Source: Sipunculus nudus | Taxonomy: Eukaryota > Annelida > Sipuncula > Golfingiida > Sipunculidae | Assembly (NCBI GenBank): GCA_026874595.1 | Contig: CM049310.1 | Span: 37,773,558-37,837,557, forward strand | Direction: 5' to 3' | Length of the DNA stretch: 64,000 bases | Shown: positions 1 through 10,000 of the stretch, piece after piece | How the letters are laid out: the number at the start of each line of letters is the position of its first letter | Position numbering within the stretch: position 1 is the stretch's first letter | Position numbers and translations under genes: made by a program | Notes under the pieces: generated by a model | Database searches by the model: none | Told to the model about the DNA's origin: nothing | Seen by the model: the letters and a program-made list of their open reading frames with translations, nothing else

Positions 1-139
1 GGGTGCTCAATCGTGACCTGTGCAAAGGGCCGGGCCACACTGACAAGGGGGGGGGGGGGGATTTCTGTGCATTCACCTATTTTTTGCCCATATTCCCAGG
101 TTCATTTGTGCATAAGTGACCATACAGTTGTGAAAATTC

Positions 140-240
140 TTTGATGATGCTCCGGAATCCGAAGAAGATTCAGCTTCAAAACCAAAATCTAACCGACACT
201 TCCTAGCCCATTCCCGAAATGCCTTTAACATTTCATAAGA
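140..240 (+). repeat. dispersed repeat, copy 1
   Basis: About 90 bp around the shared core GCTCCGGAATCCGAAGAA, followed by an aligned stretch containing AAATCTAA and CCGAAAT. The same order of blocks occurs at 1313-1420 in the same orientation. The copies are clearly diverged. Element class unknown. Confidence 0.6.
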
Positions 241-1312
241 TTCCCTTCCTGATTGCGTGAGTTATGTTGTGAACAATCAGTTACACACAAACACACACAC
301 ACACATGAGCGGGAATTAACACATACTTACTCGACCAATAACATGCCCTACCACGTGATAAACGAAACTACGTTCCCTGGAGTGTCTCAGAAGTGTCTTG
401 TAAAGCACAGTTTGAAAATTCAACGGGTACTTTGGGGAACCCCAAATACTTGGTAGGTTCAGTTCTGTTCATCAGTTCTCTATGTAATGAAAAGCGTCCC
501 ATTCAGTTTTTGTAGCTAATTTAGTCAACTGTCTATTGATCAACGACAAAATACAATTTTGAAAGTAAATAATCCAGAATGACCTTACTCACACTTAAGC
601 ATATAATAGTTTTCAGCAAAGTCTCACCTATCAATTATTTACATGTGACTCATACAATGGGGCGAATGAATTCACTACTGTAGTCTTTGTGCTATCCATA
701 TTGACAGCATTTTAAGATTTGAAGGGCTCCAATAAAATATTAGTAAGAGGCCTTCTTATGCCCACAGCCGCAGATGAAAAAAAACATGATTTTTATGCAA
801 CCAACTGCTCAAGATGGCCCTTTTCAGAAAACAGTCGCTTTTGGCCGACACATCCGCCGTCATCTTGATTTTACATGGTGCGCCGCATTTGTATTCTGTT
901 AACTTGTAAAATGTGTAAAAGAATATTTGAAAGGCCCATAAATGTTGGTGCCATTTAGTTCTTTAGGTGATCCCCGGCCACTGGTCTGGTACAATTCACT
1001 CAACCTGGCATACACTTCACGCATTCACTTACGGCGGTCCTGTCCATGCGGACAACCGATGTGAATAGTGACTTACAATCAGCTGAACTTTCAACAGGCA
1101 CATCAGGACCTGCATGTGCGAGAATTTATAACTGAACGTAAAACAATTCCAAAGGTTTGCTTTTTGGTACGAGGTTACAAAAATTACGGATATTGAATAT
1201 TTTTGTCATCCTTAGAATGAGGGACTGTTTATCTGGTACCTTCAAATGCTGTTAATTTTTTTTTGTTACATCAGAAAATCAAATTGCAATAGTTCCTAAA
1301 AATCACATACGG

Positions 1313-1420
1313 AGTCCTTGATAACGCTCCGGAATCCGAAGAAAATGCAGCATCATCATCGAAATCTAATCGATTCATCTTGGCCAATTACCGAAATTTC
1401 TGTGGTTCCGTTCATGTCAT
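1313..1420 (+). repeat. dispersed repeat, copy 2
   Basis: Direct-orientation partner of the repeat at 140-240. It shares GCTCCGGAATCCGAAGAA and the downstream blocks, with small substitutions. A 100-residue open frame covers this copy, but nothing supports it as coding. Confidence 0.6.
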
Positions 1421-1887
1421 CAAAATGTTATGCCATTAATGTTGGCCTGTTATCTTTGATACTTATTGTTAGTTACCTTTGCACTTTCTGTGGAGAGGAG
1501 GAGAGACAGACAGAAGGAAAGACAGTGAGACAGACAGACAGAGGTCTATCTAATTCGCTGTCTTGGTTTCCTACATGCGACATTCTCGGGGGGCATTATT
1601 GTAAAATTGACACAACATAATTGGAAATATTATGTCACTCGACATGAACCAGACCAATAGTGAGCTTTTCTAAGTATACTTTCTAATAACTCCTACCATG
1701 GGTCTGAAATTTCTGACCCGAATACAAACATAGCTCGCACGGATTGCTGGACGGCAGCCAACTTGTACGCGATTCAGGTTATGACTCGTTACCAGGCGTT
1801 TCCAGTTTGGTTTTTGTGTTCACATGTATTCTTTTGCGTTAATTCATCATTCGTAGCATAACGACTAGATTGTATGCTCTATACAAC

Positions 1888-2142
1888 GATGATGACGGGC
1901 CTCACAAACACCCACCTCACCCCATCACCAAACGCCCCGGCCCGTCAGGATCACGAGAGTGACACGTTCCGTTCTTACATCCGTCATATCAGACTAGATG
2001 GCTTGTCCCTGAAAAATGCTCAAATCTGAGATCCGGTCTCACCTGAGCGCCGTATGTGTCACTTTTGTGCTGAACGCTGACGGGCCTCGGCCTTTTGGGG
2101 ATGAGAGAGATAAGGAGTGGGTGTGAAGCCCGTCAGCGTCAA
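1888..2142. mobile_element. foldback / MITE-like inverted-repeat element
   Basis: Two arms of roughly 85 bp face each other around a centre at about 1973-2049. The left arm has TGACGGGCC (1893-1901), a CACACCCAC-type block, GGCCCGTCA (1939-1947) and AGTGACAC. The right arm has the reverse complements in mirror order: GTGTCACT, GACGGGCC (about 2079-2086) and GCCCGTCAGCG (2128-2138). Each arm also contains its own smaller hairpin. No transposase frame is present and I could not find clear target-site duplications. This fits a non-autonomous foldback or MITE-like element; its family is unknown. Confidence 0.55.
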
Positions 2143-3096
2143 GTTCTGGACTACATTGATGGCACACCGCATAGCAAACGATTGCAGCACCATAGTGCAG
2201 CACCATGGTTATGAATGTTAGGACCACACACTTTTACAGCTCATTGTCAAGAAATCGTCTCAGTTGATGTTCTTCAAATGGGAGGCGATTCTTTTACATA
2301 TTAGCGAAGTATAAAACTTATTGAGACATGAGAGTCAGTCGTGTCTCATTGGCTATAAAAAGTAAAATTTCGGTGGATTGTATGACTGCGTATCTAAACT
2401 AAATGGCCATATAATTTTCAGTTACCTGGATGTAAATTAAATTTACAAACAAGAATTTATACATGATTTTACATATCTGGAAAATGAGATAAAAAATGTT
2501 TAGCTAGTTATATAATCATTACTTTAAGTCAATGATTTAAATCATATGATTTAAATCAACCAACCTTGCCTGGATCTAGGATAATGCATAAAACAGTAAG
2601 TATTGTCAGAGACGCCATTCCAAACTGTACTGAAGTGCATCTGGAAAAGAAAATACCTCGGCCGGAAATGAAAGTATCATTCGTGTTCAGTGTGAATGAT
2701 GATTTCGGAGCCAAAGAAATATATGTTCGTTTCATATAAGTTCGTTCGCATCCGGTGTGATACTGCCTGTAAGAGCAATTTACACAAGGCGACTGTGTGA
2801 CGGCTGTGGCTTAGAAATATCGGTATACTCGGTACGATTTGTGTGGCATGCATGCAATCTCAGCATTCATTTAGCTACTGGGTCAGTTCTCGGGATAGAG
2901 GTCAAAACGAAAATATAAATGTAGAAGGAACGGATCCAAAATGTTGGAAGGGAGGCGGGGGTCCCACCAAGGAAGACGAAAAAGAAAACCTCATAAGGTT
3001 GTTAGATCTATAAAAGCTCTGCAATGTCTGCATTCACAACATGCGATCAAAAATAAATTGCGATTTGACAAATTTAATGAAGAATTATAACTTCTT
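2143..3096. other. intergenic, downstream of the secreted-protein gene
   Basis: No exon seen. Around 2930-2965 is a short G-rich stretch (ACGGATCCA followed by GGCGGGGGTCC) that resembles blocks at about 43,280 and 49,530, so it is probably a dispersed repeat. If the proposed last exon at 3097-3141 is right, a polyadenylation-signal variant ATTAAA lies on the minus strand just beyond it (about 3074-3082). Confidence 0.4.
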
Positions 3097-3141
3097 TTAA
3101 AATCCGCTGGAGCAGGTGTCGTCGGCAATCACAATATAGAG
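3097..3141 (-). CDS. possible last exon of the secreted-protein gene
   Basis: The acceptor is CATGTCGTTTCAG, followed by 14 codons (LYIVIADDTCSSGF) and TAA at 3099-3097, phase 0 as required by exon 5. An ATTAAA polyadenylation-signal variant follows. The exon is short and could be a chance match; the true last exon could lie elsewhere or beyond the window start. Confidence 0.38.
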   Translation of the reverse strand, partial: LYIVIADDTCSSGF

Positions 3142-3972
3142 CTGAAACGACATGGAACAATATTTAACATTATCTACTTGATCGTTGTCCTCATTTACTC
3201 AGCATGCGAGTCAAAGACTCGATCTTTCCTATGTTTCATCAACGGTGTTGCTCTCTGCACATCACATAAAAAGATCACATTTTTTTATTTTTATAGATAG
3301 GAGTACTAGGTGTTTCATATTACATCTTTTTACTGGAAGTTTTCACAAGCCATTTGAAAGGCCTAGAAAAGATTATTCGGATATGTTGATCAAACTACTG
3401 GGAGCTTTTAAGATCTGGAAAAATATGTTTCACAACTTTAAGGTATTTTTATAAATGTTTATAAGAGTTGGATCTCAATATCTGGTATAATGGGACTACA
3501 TGAGTATTTTCAGATCCTTAAAAGTACCTTAAGATCAATTTACCAGATCTGTTAATAAACCTACTTGAGGGGTTTTTGTCCGATCTTGTAATAATGCTAA
3601 TAGATAATGTTTGAGATATGTTTACAGGATAACAACAAGGTTTTTTTAATCTGTTGACAGGACCAATAAAATATTTTAAGATCTCTTAACAAGACGATAT
3701 TTTGTTGAGAACTGTCCATTGGTGTTTTAGCTATGCTAGCAGGACTACCAGGTGGGTCAGGGCGGTTGATAGGTCTATTCGATTTATTCATATATGCAGA
3801 TAGGTCTGCCGGATGATACTGGTAATACTGGTAATTCTTGAACTTTTCATATACCACTTTGTATCTAAAAGAATATATATATGTCAAATGGTCATCCAGC
3901 AACATTTTAGGTAATATTAAGGGAAACAAAACAATATGTAGGCTGGCCTCTGCCAAAGTTCTAAGACCTTTA

Positions 3973-4014
<42 letters not shown>

Positions 4015-7000
4015 CTGCCTGTGTGTGTGTGCAAGTGCAAACGTATGAAACTAGTCTTATGATTGTTTTTTAGTAATTTTGTATACGAATACACTTACTC
4101 CAGCGTAGGTATCCAGGAATCCTTGTTTGTTCACAGTCGCAGCACCTGATACGAATAGATACATGTAGAAAATAGATTTAGGGAGAATTCTCTATATGAT
4201 ATGATCTGAAATCTATAAAATCTCGTCAATGTTTATTACGATTAAATTCAAACACTCCGACGCCGTTGAACTAAATAAAAGGTATTTTATTACCTGGTTG
4301 AGACTAATATAATCTTTATTGGTAATTAGACAAATCCAGTTATATAAAGTCTGCAGCAGGAATTGAACTATTCCGCCGGTGATAGGCCTTGTGATAAACA
4401 TTTGCAACTCATACAATCTATTGAAATAATAATAAAACAATATTTATTGAACGTTTTTATGTGTGTAACCCTGCATTGCTGTGCGTGTCTATTTGTGTAT
4501 CCGTATATTTATGTAAAACTAATGTACACATGTGCAATTAACTGAATGGTGTGTGTCGCCAAGTTATGTTTCTAGAGTTCTCTGAAGAGAAACAGGCTAT
4601 AGGAAGCATGGTCCTGGACTTATTTACATGCCATTTTCACGATGACATAACCGACATTGACAGTTTAGTTAACAGGTTCATTAATGTTTGCATCACATTA
4701 CTTTCAGTATACTGTATATTTCCATGTTTGTTATCGTGCATTTATCTGCGTGTCCATGTGTGTATGGGTTTATTGATATGCGTGTCAAGGTGTGTACCCG
4801 TGCATTAATATGCGTGTCCATGTATGTTTGAGTGTATTAATGTGTAAAACAGTGTCCGTGTGTAAAACCTTGTAATAAAGTGCCTAATAATGGGTGTATC
4901 CTTGCATTGGTGTGCGTGTCTATGTGTGTAACTGTGTATAATTGTGCTTGCCCATGTGTGTATCCCTGCATTAACGTGCATGCCCAAGTGTGTAACCACT
5001 TATTAATGTGTCCATATGTGCATTCATGCATTCATGAGCTTGTCTATGCTTACGACATGAAATAATGTGCCTGTCCATGTATTTATTCGTATTTTCAGTG
5101 TATAAATGTAATCATAAAGCAAAATCATCAAACCGTTAGAAAGGAGCTCCCACGCGGCATCAATGTCAACCTGCTGAACAAAGTCCGGGTTATCACCCCC
5201 AAGAGCGGCAAAGGTGTCAAAGCATAAGTCCGCCTCAGAATCGCACATCTGGGTAACCTGTTTCCATGAACCGTTGAACGTAGCCCTGTCTACGTTGCCA
5301 TCTGCAAAGGAAATTTTTTATTGCAAGAAAAACTTTTAAAAATCAAAATTAATAGCCATAATGAAATAATACATCATTATAAAACTTAACCGAAATAGTA
5401 TATTTCTTTTCTCGGAAAATAATCTTGGAGATATAATTTAAAATAAATTTAAATTAATTAGAGAGATTTAAGATAATTTCTATCAACCTTTGATACTATT
5501 TAAATGGTTTAAATGTCCTTTCTACTGACCGGCATTCTTAATGCCATCGAATGCTGCTTGAAGGTTAGCTTTGGTCAATGTGGCTTTATCGACAGATACG
5601 GAGCAGAAAGCACGGCACCCTGTCCGAGTCTCACGGTCTGATACTGCATCACAGTTAGCACAGTCGAACCTGAAGGAGAAAACTATATTCGAAAACCCAA
5701 ATAATAGATGTATATGTTATTAATATTTATATATCCATAAATAAGGAATAAAGCAGGCAGAACAGGAAACACCAAGACTTTATTGCAAGGACTACATCAA
5801 TGGTAAATAGACAAGAGATAAAAAAAAAGAATTAAAAAAAGAGAAATAAAGGACATGGGAAAAGCTACTACACAGCAGAAGAAGGTGAATCTACAAACCG
5901 TACATACAAATAGTTTAGATTTTAAGAAAAGACACGGAGAGTTAAGAGTACCAGATGAGGGTGGGGAAGTTACGATTAGAGAAGAATCAGAAAACAGAAA
6001 ACCCGGAGAATAAAGACTACTAGTAGATATGACTGTAATAGGGAGACAATGTAGTTAAGATAACTAGAGAGGAAGGTAGCAAATATAACTGAATATCACT
6101 GAAGGATGATTTCAAAGTTTGTCTTAGAGAGTCAATTGAAAGAATGCACATAGATATTACTCAAATAATTGATTCAAAATTTGCCGAGTTGAACAATCGT
6201 ATAGACATCGAAATCGGTATCCTGACAAGGAGAATCGATGACTTAGATAGCAGAATGTCTGTGATAGAAAAATCCGCGCACAAGATAGGAAACAAGCCGT
6301 TTGATCCTGATGTCACTGTGGTAGCTAGTAGAGTGGTGCAAAATGATAATGAAGACCCTAAAAGTCTTGCACAGAGAATTATTCAGGAAGGTGTTGGTCT
6401 GGATGATATACCTGTGGTTAGGGCACTTATACTCGGCTCTAGAAATGGAACACCGGGTTTACTTAAAATTGAGCTAGCAAGTGAAGGTGACAAAATAAAA
6501 GTTCTGCGCAATAAACAGAATCTCGAAAACTCTGGTCTTTATAAACGTGTGTTTCTGAAGTCCTCCCAGACGCATGCCGAACGGCTAATCCAGCTCAACT
6601 TTAGAACAATTCTGAGCGAACTTCCAAATGGTGGCCAGTACAGAATAACCGGTAATGGTAAGCTGGTTCATGCTGGTACACTGGAAAATCAACATCATGG
6701 AACCACTGGGTATCGGGGACAAGGTGATAATAACAAAACAATAGACAAGCAGATATTACAAAGGGTCCCAGTACGGTCGCAAAGCCAGATGTCTACAGCT
6801 GGCTCTCAAGGGATGCCTAGTATGAAAGCATTCGCGCCCTCGGATCAGAGTGCCGTGATGCACGCTCACCCTACCGGAGTCAACATCCCTTCGTTACCGC
6901 CACCTCATTCTTTGTTAACCACCGGACTTACTATAGCCCAGGGCCCTCCGCTGGTCAGTGGATCCAAACTGACCACCCCCGCACCGACAAACCTCCAAGC

Positions 7001-10000
7001 GACAACTACCCCTCAGGTGTTTGTGCCCAGCTGTGCCACGATCCCTGTACATAACTATTAGGAGAATACCCAACTCTCGTGTGACCAGGCCGATTTGCCC
7101 AGGTTGTGTTTGAATTGTGAACGGATGGACTACGAACAATGCAAAATTAAGGAGCAAAAGTCTGCTGAAATTGAACATTGATATTATATGTATATGTGAA
7201 ACTCATTTAAAAAATAACGATACTATTGAACTTGATCATTATGTTTGGTATGGCCACAATCGAAATATGCTCCATGTAAACGCGAAAAAAGGTTCAGGTG
7301 GAGTAGGTATATTTGTTCGACGAGACCTACATGTAACATTTAATTTTCAGATAGTTGACAGGACCACAGACGGTATATTAGGGATACAGTTAGTACATAG
7401 ATTCACAGACTATCATATTGTTGTTTATGTTTGTTATCTTCCACCTTAACAGTCACCGTGGGGCAGGGATAGTGATTCTTTTTTCGCTCATCTAACCCAG
7501 GCAGTTTACTCTGGTTCTAATGTTGACCATGTCTTTATACTTGGAGATTTTAATGCTCGTTTAGGTAAACTACAAGACACTATTCCTGAGGTGGAAAATT
7601 TAGAACCAAGAGAAATTTTAGATGAAACTCGTTATCTTCATGGTGAAAGCCTGATCGAATTCCTTAAAGAAAATATGCTTTGTGTACTTAATGATAGAAT
7701 AGACAGACAAAGGAAAGATTTCACCTCAGTCACCGGTAGGGGAAAATCGGTAGTTGATTATATAATAACTGGGCATGATACCCTCGAAAAATGTACTGGT
7801 TTCAGGATTCTTCATGGTATTGACGTCCTTGATGAGTTTAACCTACAAAGTATGATCGAGGGACATTGTAAAGTACCAGACCATGCGATACTCACTGTTT
7901 CAGTCAGATTAACACACAGCACTGACTTTGTTTCTTTTAACACTGGAACGGAAATTTATCGTAGCATGCAACTTGAGGCACCGAACTGCCCTATGCCTGC
8001 TTCAAATCATGCTTCCTGTATCAATTTCAACGACATCCGAAAAAGTATTTTAAACAATGAAACTTTTGTCAACAAAGCTCAGGCTTTCTTTGAACATAAT
8101 CGTGACCATTATGAGAATGTTGAAATAGACCTGTGTTACAGACCGTTTGCCCTCCAAATCGAATAGGGCACGGGACAAGTGTGGGTCTAGTAAGTGGAAA
8201 ATAAGTGTGAAGCCGTCTTGGAACGATAAACTTGCAGAGCCCTGGGTTTATATGCGGAACAAAGAACATAATTTGAAGAATTATGTAAGAAAAGATTTAC
8301 ATAGTATTGTCCTAAGATAAGAATTTACTCAGGCCAGGCGTCGTTTTGATAAAATGTTAAGGTGTAAAGAAAGAAGTTACTGCAGAAAAATAAAATGGCT
8401 GAAATTGAGAATGTGGCAAAAACAAATCAAAAACAATTTTGGCGTTTGGTCAATCGTTGGGTTCCCAAAAAAGGTCCAGGATACCACTATCCGTTAGAAA
8501 TAACGGTGTTCTGGTGTATAACTTGACGACTGTAAGGAACTATTGGGGAAATAATTCTTTAAATTATACCAACAGACTGAGCCATCAGATATGGTTAAAC
8601 GCTTTCATGAAAACATAAATTACATTATTTTAAGCGAAGAAGATAAAATGAGGCTCCCTCACTATGAAAGTAATATTATGCTGAACTGTGATATTTCTTT
8701 TCATGAAATAGAATCCATCGTTAAACACCTAAAAAATAGGAAAAGTGTTGGATACGATTCTATACCAAACGAAGTTCTAAGAAGTCACAATGTCATGTTA
8801 ATAATGTATAAACTATTTACTCTTTGTTTCAACAAAGGTACGGTGCCTGCCTGTTGGAATAAATCACTTATTGCCCCTATCTTGAAAAAAAGGGAAGGAT
8901 CCCCATGAGCCTCTGAGAGACAGAGGCATCTGATTGCTATCCTGTGTAGGGAAAGTTTATAGCGCATTAATTGAACGACGAATATCCTCGTATTGTGATT
9001 CTTTGGGGTTAATAGCTGACGAGCAAACTGGGTTTCGAAGGGGTCGGTCATGTGTTGAACACATTTTTATTCTTACAAGCATTGTGACCAATTACATTAA
9101 TATGAGCAAAGATGTATTTGTAGCCCTGATCGACATGGAAAAGGCCTTGACAAAATAAATAAAGACCTCCTCCTTTACCGGTTGTTAGAGCAAAAAAAAA
9201 TGATGGTAAACTATATTACGCATTGAATTCTATGTATGAGAATAACAATGCACAGGTTAGAAATACTCCGGATCTGCTCACGGACGAATTTGCAGTCTGT
9301 TCTGGTTTACGCCAGGGTGATCCACTGTCACCTACAATATTTAATATATATCTGAATGAGTTGGTACGAGTTATCAATTCGCTCAACATGGGGATTACTT
9401 GTGGCGTTACTAAAATAAGTATATTACTGTACGCTGACGACATTGCTTTGGTGGCACCGACTGCCAGTGCCCTACAATGTATGCTCTCGTACTTAGACTC
9501 GTGGTGTTAGTTATGGCAACTATATCCGAATCCCATTAAAAGTAATGTTATCCATTTCCGTGATCGTAAAAAATCGCTTCCTCCGTCCAAATTTAATTTA
9601 AACGGGTCGAATTTAAAAGTTTTCAAGGAGTATAAATATTTAAGATTTTATCTTTCGGAGCATATGGATTATAAAAAAGGAATTATGTTTTATCAGACGC
9701 TGGTTCAAGAGCACTTGGAAATATAATTTCAAAATTTAAATATTTCAAAAATGTTTCTTATTATTCTTATACTAAACTTTATCACAGTGCCGTAGTACCA
9801 GTGCTTGATTATGCTTGCGAGGTATGGGGTCAATGTAAATCCCTGACCGTTGACAAAGTTCAGAACAAGGCTATAAGGTATTTTCTAGGAGTTCATAAAT
9901 TATGCCCCATTCTTGGTTTAACTGGGGATATGGGCTCGATCCCCAGTTTAGAAAGGCGCCAGATGAAAATACTGAAACTTTGGAATGAGCTCATATTAAT

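Larger units (their letters stand above)
1..1887. other. intergenic stretch with minor repeats
   Basis: No convincing exon. It holds a G homopolymer (about 49-60), a short CA run (about 287-305), a GACA-like purine run (about 1497-1545) and a diverged repeat pair listed separately. The open frames here are short and overlap simple repeats, so I do not call them genes. Confidence 0.6.

Noticed and set aside
2039-2227. Possible exon with a GTGAGA donor on the minus strand
   Set aside because: It lies within the arms of the foldback element, so the open frame is explained by that structure.
3597-4094. A 165-codon minus-strand frame
   Set aside because: Much of it is the translated TA microsatellite, and the rest is low-complexity intron sequence next to exon 5 of the split gene.
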